Origin: Scytalidium lignicola
Lineage: Eukaryota; Ascomycota; Leotiomycetes
Direction of reading: 5' to 3'
Length of the DNA stretch: 64,000 nt
Assembly (NCBI GenBank): GCA_002812745.2
Contig: NCSJ02000054.1
Location: 111,725-175,724, forward strand
The translations under genes were made by a program, and so were the position numbers. The notes under the pieces are model-generated. The model did not search any database. It had not been told where the DNA came from and worked only from the letters and a program-made list of their open reading frames with translations. Below, one piece after another: positions 33,434 through 46,481 of the stretch (position 1 is the stretch's first letter; each line of letters begins with the position of its first letter).

Positions 33434-33682
33434 GCCTTTACAGAAAGTTGCAAGTACAGGTGAATTCATATCTTTGCTGCAGACGAGTCGAAACTCTCAT
33501 AAGGCAGTCAGGTCGAGTATTGCCACTATTCGTTGTCTTATCTCAAGTGGAAACATTAAGTGGCGAGAGCATGGTGTGGAAAGATGCATAGGGATTCCGC
33601 CGTAATAAATTGAAGTATATGATTCCAGAGAACTTGAACTACGTTGAAGTTCAGTGTTGACATAGAGCCAATCATGCAGCAA
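33434..33682 (-). pseudogene. F-box-like remnant with in-frame stop
   Basis: The minus-strand frame reads MFPLEIRQRIVAILDLTAL, a stop (TGA at 33497-33499), then EFRLVCS in the same frame. The combined pattern (hydrophobic-P-x-E-I...I...L..L..FR.VC) is that of an F-box start. The stop sits where many F-boxes have an arginine or lysine, and CGA to TGA is a single C-to-T change. The frame ends 14 codons later. No downstream domain was found, so this is probably a decayed F-box gene. Confidence 0.4.
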
Positions 33683-34629
33683 GTTGGCCCTAGCTTTGTC
33701 TGGGGCTGCTTATGTGATCTTACATACGTCCGTAGTTATCAGTGGAATGATTGGTTGAATTGTTGTCTCTCCATAGTTAGATCGCTTTAAACCATTTTAT
33801 GGGTTCTGGCTTGCATGAAGAGGACTACTTTAGAAAAATGTATGCCGTATGGATTTGTTTGAAAGAACAGCATGAATATATATATATAAAATTCAAGTTA
33901 ATACTGTAAAACTTTTGGATAGAGAGATATTTTGATTGGCGGCTAACAATGGAGTTGCTGCGGTGCGCGTAATTTGTATCACGCTGGCAAGACTAGTGTC
34001 ATCACGTGATGTTATGGAACGGGGCCGAGAGGCTGTTTGCCGGGCAATGGTTAGCGCCATACACCCAAATCAGCAGTCCCACGCCTGTGAAAGAAGAAGG
34101 CAGGGCGCCGTGGAAAGCTCCGTGACCGTCAAACAACCACGACTTGAGCAGCTTTGCCCCGACACGACACGACTCTACACGACACTCTCATTGCCTTCTT
34201 GTCATTGCCCGAAAGGTCTCCTAGATTCAATCCTACTGGCTGGGGATCACTTTCCTCCATTTCAACTTTCAGCCGCGCGCGCTCGTTCCGTTGTTGGCCT
34301 GTACGCCCGCCATCACCATCGCGCTTTTCCTCTCCGATTCCTACGAACGCCGTGCGCGCACATCTTTTGCGTTTGTTGGACTGTGAATCTTACAGGCTCG
34401 CGACAGAATTCGCAGAATCTGGTAGATCCTGTGCGCCTATGTCCACAGGCCATCGTCGGTGAGACTTGCCAGTCGGCTCGTTGAGCTGCCTTTCAACACT
34501 CACAAGCACCGTTACCCATACCAGCCGGCCAAGATAGAGTCGATAAAGCAGGGAATAACAGAAGGGGGCGCAGTTGGGGGTGCTTTCCGTGACGGAGAGC
34601 AATCGGAAGGTGTGACTGGTGCAGAAGGA
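33683..34629. other. Upstream region of MED14
   Basis: About 950 bp. The region 33930-34620 is GC-richer and probably holds promoter and 5' leader of MED14. The frame of MED14 is open from 34459 but has no ATG before 34630. Confidence 0.45.
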
Positions 34630-37600
34630 ATGCCGGGCGTCATCATGGATGATGGGAGTAGAAATGGCATCCGAACGGACCATGACCGAAACCAGCGGCC
34701 GAACGGTGTCAATGGCGTGAATCATACGGTGACTAAGGCGCAGGAGAAGGGGAAAGGATGGGCAGATCCCAAGCAGAGCAGGAGTCCTGCTGCTTCAACT
34801 GTTCCAAATGGCCTGGATGGAAGTTTCGACGACACTGCGAGGAGAACAAACCATGCTGTGGAATCGCGGTCACAGAATATAACCGAGAGAATCAACGAAC
34901 TACCTCCAGAATTGGTCCACATCACGCAAGGATACCTGCCTTTGTCACGTCTACTCACTCGCCTGGCACAACAAACTCATAATGGTTTGTCAAGCAAGAT
35001 CATGGAGGTAGCTCAGATGCCAATGCATGCAGCTGGGGTCAATGGGAATGGTGTGCACACCCCGGCCACAGATGACAACTCTGTCGAGAATGTGAACAAG
35101 AAGTTGCGGCTGTTGACCTTTGCACAAGAGACACATGCCAATTGGACAAAGGCACTAGTGTTGACGGAGTGGAGTAGAAAAGCGGAAGATGTTAGCAAGA
35201 TAATAGACCTGAAGGTCCATCTGGATAAGCAACGGAGTTTCTATGATATCGCAATCCATGAAATGATGGAAATGAAGAGGAGCTTAATCCACGCGAGAGT
35301 GCCAAATTTGGACCTGAAAACAGCTCTGGAAGTTCTTTCAACTGGAAAAGCTCCTTGGATGCCTGACGTAAGTTCAACCACTAATCGAATTTGATATGGT
35401 TTCAACTGACAACCTGCAGCTTGGTTATATCCAGCCGCCCCCATTGACAGCCCAAGAGCTTTTGAAATCGTTAGAGAACTTAAACACCTTACTCTCTATA
35501 CGATTGAATCTTCACGAGTACGACAAGATACCTTTACAATTTAAAGATTACACAATACAGTCTGGTCGCGTGACTTTCCACGTAGTCGGCGAATTTGAGG
35601 TCGATCTCACTATTGCAGATGAAGATCCTGAGAAGCAATTTTGGTTCATTGACTTTCGATTTCTATTCTCCCCCGCTCTTTCGGAATTACCGGTTAACTC
35701 ACGAGCCTTCATTGAAGATAGAGTTAACGCAGCACTTTTAAAAGACGGGCTTCATGGCTGTTATAAATTCTTACATGAGTTGGTATTGACACATCAAACC
35801 AGCGAGTTCAGGAAACAAGCTGTTGAGCTGTCAAGAGGAAGGTGGATTGATAGTTTGAAGGTGGAGCCATTAAACAGGGCGCTCTCTCTACAGTATTGGC
35901 TGGATCGGTATGGTAAGGATGGACACAAGAGCTGGATCCTTCTCGGGGTTCACAGTGGACGACGGAAAGATGGATTGCCAGAGCCAAAAGCAACCAGCAG
36001 GCTATTCATTAGGTGGTTCAGAGATTCGAAAGAGGTCAAGGATGTCGACATTCCTTTTGATACGGTGAAGATTTCTACGGAGACATTGTTAAAGACGGTC
36101 ATCGCAAAACACGTAGAGCATATCTTGACATCAACCTACGAGAAGTTACGAGTCGGTCCACTATTTTCCACTCATGAGGCTGCCTTGTCATTGTCGATAT
36201 CCCAAACTGAGCCTATGGACTCTGTGCTGAAGGTTCAGCTAAGCAATAAAGAGCATGCATCCATTAATATCGAACCGATAACTGGAAGATTTGTCTTTAG
36301 TCCTGCTTCGAGATTTTTATTCGAGGCAGAATACAGACTTAATAGCAGGAGCAAAGATCCTGCTACTGAAGCAAGTGCCTACATCGAGAATCTACGCTGC
36401 GTGTTAATTTCGGAAGAAATAGCCTGCCGAGGTCTGAGTGTTGGCTGGGAAAGAACAAACAACCCGGGTCTGAAACAGGACGATCTAAAGCCGCTATTGC
36501 CAAAAGATACCTTGCAGGTTTCTTGGTTCAAAAGACCTGGCTGGGGCAAAGATTGGCTTGTTGCTGTTACTCTCAGCATGAGTGGGGAGCGTTGGTGGTT
36601 AATCGAGATGTGAGTACATGTTAAATTAATAATGCGTGGATGATACTAACATTTTCCAGCACCAATAGCCCCACTGGAGTCAAGGTTACGAGCTTTTTTC
36701 AAATACCGATAAAATCCCTTTCCCCTATACCTAGTTATTCATTTTTATCATCACTTAATGTTTTCACGGCTGCACTTATTTCACATTATACGAATCTCAA
36801 AGCGCTTCACGCAAGGCGGGTCCCTCATGTATTACAACATTCTACGCTTTCTTCTTCTGTCCGACTTCCGGCGATCTTCATACGCTTATCGAAACTCCTA
36901 CCATCGAAAAATGTTTCCCCACGGACGGGCAAGCCCTGGGCTCGGGATATCTTGAAGCTTACCTTCCAAGGCCTTGAATACCTGCCACCGGCTACTAAGG
37001 AACCTTCGGCGGTTCCATCTCCGAAAGAGCAAACACAGGAGTTCTCGGTCCTAGCTACCGGCAACCAACATTCGAACGCGGGAGGAGATGCGGGTTCACT
37101 GTCTTCTAATAATAACTTAGTCATGATCTCCGAGGCTAGGGTGGTTATACCGGTCAACTCAGCGCTCTCCGTTCTTAAAGAAAAGGTAGACCATGACATC
37201 GCCTTTCATGCTCAGTCAGGCACGTTTGTCTTTCAATTACAATCCAAGGTTGGAGAAGCCGTTATAACCGACCTCGTAGAGCGCCTGATACGTGTGGAAT
37301 GTCTAGTGGATTTTGTAGATGTTGTTCGGAGACATGAAAAATCCTTGCATTGCGAAACAATATCTCTTGGGAAGATAGTGTTCACTTACGGCGAGATAGC
37401 TCCACATGCAATTGCATCGAATACTGTCAGTGTCCGGAATGGCTATAAGGCTGTTGTTGATTTTGGTTCAACTGATAACAAGATGACTCTCACCCTCGAA
37501 CCTAAAAATCCTCATATTCGCATCTTGGATCACCTAACCGATATCCTCAATTCCTCTGTTGGGCTTGACGGCATTGCTACACTTCTTCCACTTACTCTTC

Positions 37601-38133
37601 CCACTCTCCGTGCTTTTACTTCAATTGAAGAGAACTGGGGTCAACTTCAGGCTCGGGGTGAAGCATTTGTGTTTGTTCGGAGCGTGGATTGGTACACTAT
37701 CCGCTATAATCTATCTCCCGCTGACACTCAAACGCCTTCTTCTTCCAAACCACAAAAAGTTATCATTGATGTCAAACTTCTGCAACGCAAAGGAGAACCG
37801 TGGTGGTATATCCGACGAACGGATCAAAGAGACCGAGAAGGTGATGAAATTGATCAGAAACTCGGGGCTGTATGGAATTCATCTGGTGAGGGTTGGAGAG
37901 GCATGCGAATCAGTGCTGCAGCGCAGGCAAGTGGCGTAGAGGAATGCCTGAGAAGAATAAATGAGATTATGAGTAGGATTGCAACCGGTGACAAGGCGCC
38001 TAATATGATGCCCACTGCAGTGATGGGCGGAGTGAAACTGGATGTGAGGCAATTACCTCCAAACCGGAACCAAAAACAGAGTCAGAAATCCCAAAGGGAT
38101 TTTGGAGGAAGCGAAGTCGTTGTTTTGGACTGA
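34630..38133 (+). CDS. MED14: Mediator complex subunit 14 (Rgr1)
   Basis: Central backbone subunit of the RNA polymerase II Mediator, connecting head, middle and tail. Exons 34630-35367, 35420-36609, 36660-38133; 1133 aa. After a polar leader (MPGVIMDDG...) the diagnostic N-terminal region appears near residues 85-250: INELPPELVHITQGYLPLSR, then LRLLTFAQETHANWTKALVL and the following repeats KIIDLKVHLDKQRSFYDIAI. Exon 2 opens with LGYIQPPPLTAQELLKSLEN, strongly conserved in fungal Med14. The rest is long mixed alpha/beta sequence typical of the family. The start is the first ATG in the open frame; an upstream non-coding exon cannot be excluded. Introns are 50-52 nt with standard borders. Confidence 0.92.
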
Positions 38134-38788
38134 ACAAACAAGGGAGGCGTCATGACGTGCTCGCATCACTGATACCCATATATGTAATACCCAGAGAGAA
38201 AGGAAAAATTAAAAAGAAGTCGCAAACTCAGCATTCAAACATGCTAGGATGAGATCTTTACTATTGTTTATAATAGTCTTAAAACGGGATGGTGGGCTTT
38301 CCTTTTTATTCGGGGCAGTTATTATTTGTTTGAGGCTGAATTCCGACTTTGAATGTCCCTCTTCGCCCTTTAGTTATTTATACGCTTACATTTAGAAAGT
38401 TCGGGGTTCATCATTTAACGGCTTGAGATGGCGGATTGGTGGGATTAGGTGGGAGGGTTTTCAAAATGCATGTCAATAATGCAGGTTTCTGACCTTTTTT
38501 TGTTGAGACGTTGGGTCTTTTTAAAAGGAATGATGAAATGAATTAGATAGCTCTCTATTTTAACATAATACCATTAAAAAAGGACTATTGTCGCTATTCC
38601 TTCTACAACTTGTAAAATCATATGGGCTTTAACGTTTCCATACCAATCAGAAAGTCGCCTGTTATTTATATCTCCCTGGTTGAAACACTGTGAAGCCGAG
38701 ACGAGATAATAAGCACTAATTACGATTTCCATCGACGTAGGTCTCCCCCAGTATCTTCATCAGTGCATTATTATCCTTCTCGCCCCTC
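38134..38788. other. Intergenic region MED14 / SET-domain gene
   Basis: About 650 bp, AT-rich with homopolymer tracts. Nothing recognised. Confidence 0.4.
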
Positions 38789-40249
38789 ATGTGGAAGTTT
38801 CTAAAGACATGTGAACTCTCCCTTCAAAGTGTTTTCTTAGTATCACAAATATTTTTAGTAGTTGTTCACGGACACATCTTACCGCCACAATGTCTCCGTG
38901 ATGCTCACAGAGGCTTGTCAGTTAGTCTAGCATCCTCTGTCGATGGCACAAGTGTGCTTTTTCTCCCAATAAGTAGTCATGCTTCTGAACAGGAATCTTC
39001 TCAGTTTGTAAAGCTTGAAGACTTGGAAAATGAACCCAGCAATCTTGGAGATTTCTCTCCCTGGTCATACAAGCCAGCCTGCGCCTCGTTGCAGGACGAC
39101 GAGGAAGCGATATGTGTATACACAAATGCGAGCTTTGGACATGGAAGAGGGATTTCAATATTCACTACTCCAGAGATAGCAGCTCAATTTGCGGAGTTAC
39201 CTCCTTTTCATGATGCTGCAGTGCTGGAAGATACAAACAAGAATAGTGGTCTATGGTACACAACACAGTTACCTTCTAAAGGAGTGGGAATGCTGGCCAA
39301 GAAAGTCCTGAAACGAGGAGACTTGATCACCGCTTACACACCTGCTTTGCTTGTATACATAGATGAGAGGATGTCTACTCCAGATCGAGAGAAGTATCTC
39401 CGGGTAGCCATTAATCAACTGCCCCCGGCCACGAGAGATGCCTATCTCAGTCTATCCACGATTTATGGAAATGTAGATATGATCGTTCAAGACGTACTGA
39501 AGGCAAATACGTTTGAGATGGAGATTGGCGGGCACATGCATCTTGCTATTTTCCCTGAGCCGGCAAGGATTAATCACGAATGTACCCCTAAGTGAGTCAA
39601 TTCTCTCACCTTGATCCTGTGTATACACCTCACTTACATTTGTCTTTAGTTCTCAATACACAATTGACAGCACCCATTTGACGCACTCCGTCTATGCTGC
39701 TAGACAAATTGAAGCAGGCGAAGAGATCACGATACCTTGTCCGTTTACCTTCCTCCTTCCCCCACTACTTTCCTAATCTAGTCACATTGAAAAGCAAGAG
39801 TATATCTAACAAAAAAATATATAGATACTTCCCCCTTTCAACCCCATTCCTCCCGTCAAGCTCATCTCCAAGAAGCTTTCCACTTCACCTGCGCATGCTC
39901 ACTCTGCTCGTCCTCGTCTTCAGACGAAATCCTCCTCCAAATCTCCAACATCCAGCAAACCCTTGGAGACTGGTCACCAACCTCCACCGCTACCACAAAG
40001 CTAGTCGAGAAGCTAATCAGCTTGTATGAGAAACTGCGTTTGCACGCCTTCATGGACACCGCATATGGCTATGCGGCACTCACGTACAGCGCAGTAGGGA
40101 ATGTGAAGAAGACTAAGAAGTTTGGAGAGCTGGCGATGGAAGCTTCGGGTATAAGGCTTGGAAAGTCTGGGCAGGATTATGTTATGTGGGAGGAGATGAG
40201 GAGGAGCCCTGAGAATCACTGGAGTTGGAGACGGAGGTTGCGGTCTTAG
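38789..40249 (+). CDS. SET-domain protein with N-terminal signal peptide
   Basis: A SMYD/SET5-like SET-domain protein. Exons 38789-39591, 39650-39738 (89 nt) and 39825-40249; 438 aa. The first ~30 residues (MWKFLKTC...FLVVVHGHILP) form a strong signal peptide or membrane anchor. The SET domain spans ~150-320: GVGMLAKKVLKRGDLITAYT, the active-site RINHECTPNSQYTID (split by intron 1), HSVYAARQIEAGEEITIPY, then SPFQPHSSRQ, and a Cys-rich post-SET FTCACSLC. The second intron uses a weak donor (CCTT|GTCCGT), chosen because it alone keeps frame and restores the motif IPYTSPFQPH. A helical C-terminal region follows. Related fungal proteins with secretion signals exist; the methylation target, if any, is unknown. 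Confidence 0.82.
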
Positions 40250-40918
40250 AGAAAGCTTGGAAGGGGATGGTTTCAAAATGAAATGAAGAAGAATGAGTAA
40301 TTGAGAGAATTTTGACGTTTCTACTGATCTTTGAATTGGGGATATTGCTTTTGATCGATCGGTTAAATGTCTTATAACAGGAGTTATATAAGAGATAGTA
40401 TTTTCAAGAACTGGGTCAGGATTCGATGGTTAAAAGTTGGCGGAAAATAGTGCAGATAGGAAGCTGAGTTCGGTTTAAGTTTTGACATATCCAAAGTGGG
40501 ATATAAATCAATCCGTGATGACTGGTGTGGCTGAGTTTGGTGTTAAAGGGGTGGATTATGTTGATCACACACTGGATTCAAAACACAATAGAATGGATCT
40601 CATCTAGCCCTCAATTATTTTGTATTTTTTCATTACAAAAGTAGCAGCGTAGCAGCTCTGAAAACTGTTTCTCAAGCCGCCAAATGTTTTATTTCTAGCT
40701 ACCCTAATCTCAAATATATATGGGTAACGCCTTCTAAGTCCATATTTCTCAATTCCGATACTATAACTCTAATTGCAAAAGTAACCCTTATTCATCTCCT
40801 GCAGTCCAATCCCACAGGCATCACTGTGTGATTAGATTCCTTTGACAAAAACTAATAGGCCGCCAGTTCCATATCACAACTGGACACAGAAGTTTCAACA
40901 ACGCTTTGATTCGGACAT
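40250..40918. other. Convergent intergenic region, SET gene / FUN30
   Basis: About 670 bp of 3' flanks, no gene recognised. Confidence 0.4.
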
Positions 40919-43900
40919 CTACTCATTATCTGAATCAACCTCAATGGCTTTCTGACTCTGGGTGAGCATGCTGAGAATTGATGTTCGCTGCTTCTTTGGC
41001 TGTGAACTTGACTGGGATTTTTTAGCCGGTTTTTTCCCTTTCGTATCCTTCGTTCCCTTTGTCTCTTTCATCTCTTCCATCGCCTTCTCACTAGCTTTGT
41101 CCGGCTCTTGTTTTTCTTTTCCCGGATTTTCAGTTACTGCCATCGTCATGCTTTCCAGTAACGCCTTGCTAACAGCTTTCTCGCCCTCTTCTTCACCCTT
41201 GGCGCTATCTTCCTCATCTCCAGCAACACGCCCATCAAGAACAAGCTTACTCTGACCTAGAGCATAGATCTGCTCCTCGATCGTGTCTTTGGTGACTAGC
41301 CGGACAACCTCAACTGCTCTCGTCTGACCAACTCTGTGAGCTCTGTTCTCTGCCTGCCTATCATCCTGAGGATTAAAACTTCCATCAAAAATGATGACTT
41401 TATTAGCATACATCAAGTTGATTCCTGTTCCGCCTGCTTTCGTGGTAAGTAGGAAAGCAGTGATACTTTCGTCCTCTCTGAAGTTATCTATCAGAGTCTG
41501 ACGCTCGTCGATCTTGGTACTGCCATCAATTCTAGTAAATGAGACGAGCGATGAGTTTAGTACCGCTTCTAGGATGTCAAGAACCAAAGAAAACTGTGAG
41601 AATATAAGAACACGATCTCCGTTTTCCTTGTATCCTTTAACCAAGTCCGCCATAGCAGAGACTTTCCCGCTGTCCATCCAAGACAAGTCTGCTATATCGA
41701 AAGAGGAGATGCAAGGGTAATCTATGCACCATTGATGGAGCCAGAAATCCGAACCAGATTTCATTTCTGCAACAAGATGTTGGCGCTTGTGAGACGCAGG
41801 GAAGTTGACCGGATCTTTCTTTCGAAGAATATCTGCCATCTTTTCAATCTTTGCGTCCGTGAAGTGACGACGGAATAAAAGTGGATGAATAGCTGCTTTT
41901 CGAAGCTGCATAAGGGGGTTATTCTCATCAGATTTAGGAACTTTGCCACCTTCGATACGGAGTCGAGCCCTCTCACGTGCTTGGTCCAGATGTCCATCGT
42001 AGATTTGCTTCTGTGCTGTGTGCAGTCCACAGTATTGAACTCGGCACGTCTTAGGCGGCAAGTGCTTTAAGACTTGTGCTTTCTTCCGACGCAAAACAAA
42101 CGGTGTTAGCATAGATCTTGCACGGGCAATTCGTTGAGCGGAAAGTAGAGCTGCGTGATCAGCGTCTCTTGTGGTAGCTTTGTGCTTGAAAATGAAGTTC
42201 AGATCCTCTTCTCGCTCTTTAAAGATGTTGGGAAGAATAAACGCGAGTAAGGCTGCAAGTTCTTGCAGATTATTTTGAAGTGGTGTTCCAGTAAGCAAAA
42301 GTCGAAATTTCGCCGGGATCCTGACTAGTCCCTGGTATCTTTGAGAATTAGGATTCTTGAGCAAATGACCTTCATCATAGACGCAAACCTAAAGAGATGA
42401 TTAGCAAGCACTTATGAAGGTTCAAATATGACTCACATCAGGTTTCAATTGTCTCATGAACTTGTTATCATCCTTCTTTGCAGCAGTGTCATACGTTGTG
42501 ACGACTACGTTGATCTCACTACGGTTCTCAAGGATCCTCAAGGCCATTTCTCCGCGATCCTTTTGGAGACCTAGTGGCTATTAGTACCTAAATTCGAAGC
42601 ATTTAATGCTTCAACTCACCATAGTAAGGTTCGACAACTAGGTCTGGAGAAAATCTCTGAAACTCTCGAAGCCAATTCTCCAAAGTTGAACCAGGAACAA
42701 TGACCAGATGTGGCCCAGAATTGCCCATCTCGGTAAGATGAGACAAGAAAGAAATAACCTGGCACGTCTTTCCCAGACCCATCTCATCCGCCAGGATGCA
42801 GCTCAACTTGTGTCTATACAGGAGCGCTAACCAGTTCAAACCAACAACCTGGTAGTCCTTAAGCTCAAGGTCAGTGGCCATAATCTGAGGCTTTTTTAGG
42901 AGATCAAGAGTTGTCTTCTTCCTTCTAACAGCAACCTTGACTTCATCGATATCTTCGGTCGCTGAGGCGGTAGCACTGTTTGGAGATCCAATTCCAGAAT
43001 CACGCAGAGACTCTGCATCGTCTTCGAAGGAGACTATCTCAAGCTCGCCAGTCTTCGCAGCACCAAAGACATCAAGACCCCATTTGCTCATTTCCTCCGC
43101 CAAGGGCTTACCAAGCTCACCACATTTAGCTACGAGAGCATCTACTGCTTCGTAACCAGAAAACATGTCCATAGCACTATCAACAATCTTCTCACCAATT
43201 GGGGCCCTTGTGCTCTTCTTTCCACTCTTCAGTTGCTTTGAATTAGAAACACTTCGTGCTGCATCTAGAGATTTGAAAGGCCGTTCAGCAAGCATGGTTT
43301 CAGCAACTGCCTTAGTGATATTCGTAAGCTCTACCAAGTCCTCCACCTTACATGTATTAAGGTATTTGAGAACACGATCCTCCAACTCAGGATCCTCTTC
43401 GCTAGCGGAAGCAATGCCTGAATCATCGGTCTCCGCATCTGAGAGTTCTATAGGAGTAGGTTGCTTTTGCTTCACCGGGGAGTCTTCGGGTGGTAGTACT
43501 GGAGACGATGAATGTTTGCGTCCTTTCATAAGCTTTCTCTTCGGCCTCGGTGGGGTTGCTCTCTCGACAGGCTTTTGCGTTGGTAGAGCTTGGGTGGAGG
43601 AATATTTGTCTCGAATAGAGACAATTGGTGCGTTCAGACCACGCTTCATCTGAGGCTCCATTTTCTTCTCAGTGGTAGGTCTTCTCGGTGCAAGATGGTC
43701 TAACTCATCGTCTGAGATGACCTCAGGCTCGATAGCAAGGCGAGAAGCAGCGTCGTCCAAACTACCTTTACAGGCAATCAAGGCTTCCCGGGCAGCATAC
43801 ATAGTAACTGACGGAAATAGTTTTCTCAGCCTGTTGACATTATCCTTCATTCTCTGATCTCGAATATCATCCTCCGATATATCATAAATTGGTTTCGCCT

Positions 43901-44633
43901 TCTCCGGCCTTGTCTGAGCCGCCTGCCTCTTAAGAGGGTTTGCTGTGGTGGACTTTCCTTTCTCTTCAGGCTTATATACGGAATTTGCAACAATGCTTTG
44001 AAATCGGGGATTCAAGAGTTTCGACTGGCTATCGTCATTACCATGAGATGTTCCAAAGGAATTGTCTGCACTTCGAGGGGTAAAAGTCGAAGGTTTTATA
44101 TCACCCCTAATGACTCCATCGTCGTCTGAACTTCCACAATATATAGGTCCGTCATCATCATCGTCGTTGATATTGATGACCGTTTTTGCTGGAGCAGGCC
44201 TCTTATTAATGCCCTGTGGGGGTTTATAGGCGGTGCCAGCTGGAGCCATTGACATTGCTATGCTGGGGATAGGGGGTTGTGGGCTCGACCGATTGGCGGC
44301 ATTGTTGGCTGGTTTAGAATCGATACTCCTATCTGTGAAAGGGGAAGAGGCTGGTACCTGAATGATGGGATCGTCTGAAGGTGGGTGCGGGAATGGGTGT
44401 GTTGACCTATCGATTATCTGTGTGGGTTGGGTAATTATCTGAGTAGGCTGTGTCTGCCAGGCCTTTGCTGGTGTATCTGGTATGTAGCCCTCAAATAGCT
44501 CATCCCCGTCGTCGTCGTCCGAATCAAAGCCGTTTGCAGAATTGGTTGTTGAGTCGTTGTAACCTTCAACAGTCTTCTGTCTCTTGACAGCAGGTGAATC
44601 GAGGGGGTAGCCTGGCGCTCGAGCTCCAGCCAT
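40919..44633 (-). CDS. FUN30: SNF2-family chromatin remodeller, Fun30/SMARCAD1 type
   Basis: ATP-dependent nucleosome remodeller acting in silencing and DNA end resection in related organisms. Exons 42620-44633, 42437-42570 and 40919-42388; 1205 aa. The N-terminal ~250 residues are disordered. A CUE-type ubiquitin-binding motif lies near 265-305 (VNRLRKLFPSVTMYAAREAL). The SNF2 ATPase begins ~585 with LKDYQVVGLNWLALLY, Walker A DEMGLGKTCQ near 615-624, and a DEGH box (VCVYDEGHLLKNPNSQ at ~717) instead of the usual DEAH; DEGH is characteristic of the Fun30/Etl1 group. Helicase C motifs: VLIFSQFSLVLDILE (~960), and QAENRAHRVGQTRAVEVVRL (~1065). The C-terminus is Lys/Glu/Ser-rich. Divergent from VMA21. 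Confidence 0.94.
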
Positions 44634-45273
44634 TGCAGAAGGTTGGTTCTCCTGATATTTCTGAGTATTAACAGTTCGATGCCGAAAGATTCACCAGTAG
44701 AGGAGATCTATGAAGGAATAAGAGTTGCCGCAGTCAAACTCGGCGTGGATTGTTTAGAAAGATGACGATCAACAGCCTCTCTGCCCCCGACCAAAAGCTC
44801 GATCAAGATCAACCAGCCGCAACAATAGCAACACCCAACTATTGTCCCACCCAATGAAAAAGAATCCGACGAATATCCTCAACAATCACAATTCCAAAAC
44901 AAAAAGAGAGCACCGAGCTCAAAAACACGCAGCATACACTGAGAAGCAACGAAGCGGGCGGCGAGAATGAAAGACGGCCAAATTTTAAGCCACTTTACGC
45001 GTGAACGAAAAGCAGAAGCGCGCCACGACCGCGCCCCGCAAACGGCACGAAGTCAGCACTTCCTCTCTCTTTTCCGGAACAAGCCTTTTCCCCCAATCTA
45101 ACCACTCAAATCAAAATCCGGCTCGGCGCGCCAAAGTCCCCCCAAAAAANCAANTCCAACACATAAAAAGCTCACAATTTTATATATAAAAAAAGTTAAC
45201 ACCAAAACAAAATCCCTAATTTTTATTATTTTCCAGAAAAGCGAACGAGAAGAAGAGGGGAAAAAAAAGGATT
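44634..45273. other. Divergent promoter, FUN30 / VMA21
   Basis: 640 bp with two Ns (45150, 45154) after an A run. Purine/pyrimidine-skewed; no additional gene. Confidence 0.45.
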
Positions 45274-45964
45274 ATGACGACTCGAAGAATCGTGTCCTCC
45301 GAGAAGACGATCCTAGATAAGGATGATGACCTCCATGACAAGAAGAGCGACATAGCACCTGCCGTGCCCGCGTGAGTCGACTCCAACAATTCCTCATCAT
45401 CATCATCATCCATCCCCCTCTCCCATCACGTTTCTTTTTTTAAATTTAATTTCCACCAAAAAGAGAAGGGACAGGTGTCCAATCTCTCTCTCTTTTTTTT
45501 GCCTCTTCTCTCTCTATCTATGGCTTAAGTCGGAGCGGAGTTTTAATGTCTCCTATTTTATCCTATATGAGGTATTACCATAAAAAAAANTTAACAGTTT
45601 CCTTTTTCAATAGCCACGTGATATACAAGCTCCTTGGTTTCACCCTTGCCATGATCGTTGCTCCCATTGGGTCTTATTTTTTGACGTTGAACACCATATA
45701 TGGAGGTATGTTTGCCACCCCTTCTTCTCATATCCCGTTTTCCCCTCTAGAAGAAGTGTTGCAGGACGAGGGGAGTGGGGGAAAAAATGTGGTGCTGCAT
45801 GTTAATCATTCTCTTTTTTTACTATTTTAGGAAATTCAACGTATGCTGGTGCCACGGCTGCAATTATGGCAAATGTGGTTTTAGTGGGGTATATTTTGGT
45901 GGCTATGAATGAAGATCAGAGTGAAGCCCTAGAAGCTGCAGAGAAGGAGAAAAAGAAGTTGTAG
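45274..45964 (+). CDS. VMA21: V-ATPase assembly factor Vma21
   Basis: Small ER membrane chaperone needed to assemble the V0 sector of the vacuolar proton pump. Exons 45274-45371, 45614-45705 and 45831-45964; 107 aa, normal size. Exon 1 ends SDIAPAVPA and joins HVIYKLLGFTLAMIVAPIGS, followed by FLTLNTIYGGNSTYAGATAA and IMANVVLVGYILVAMNEDQS: two membrane helices with a short loop. The C-terminus ends KKKL, a dilysine (KKxx) ER-retrieval signal. The first intron is 242 nt, long for this window. It contains a CAT-triplet run, a pyrimidine tract and an N at 45590, so its exact length in the genome is uncertain. Confidence 0.9.
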
Positions 45965-46481
45965 TCAAAAGGTTGGTTTTAAAGTGTGGTTGGTCCCACC
46001 GCTGTATTGTATTAATTAACTATGGCGTTCCGGTGGTTACTTTTCAACAACAAAAAAATCATGGCAAGTCATTCAAAAAGAGTATAAGGTATCATAAAAC
46101 ATTAATGATCATTGAGCTACCGGTATCATGGTATATATACCTTCCCACCCGTGGAATATGTATTTCCTTATTTCACAGCCAGAACATATCGCAGCCAAGG
46201 TAATCAGCAGATTAGGCAGATGTATATCTACCAAGTATTCAAAGGGTATGACCACTTTTCATGAAATTCGTAACCGAGACGAGTGAGAGAACTCCGTAAA
46301 CGCCTCGAAATGCAGTACGCTGCCGACTGCCTTCCTACTGCTAAGGAACGGCTGGCAAATGAAAGAATTTAACCCGACCAGATATCAGAACTCCTAACCC
46401 ATCAATTTCAGATGCGTACAAAGCATCCATTCCACCCCATTATACCTCCATGATGAAACCATTAAATAATCAACGCCACCC
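45965..46481. other. Convergent intergenic region, VMA21 / DUF2406 gene
   Basis: About 520 bp of 3' flanks; nothing recognised. Confidence 0.4.
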
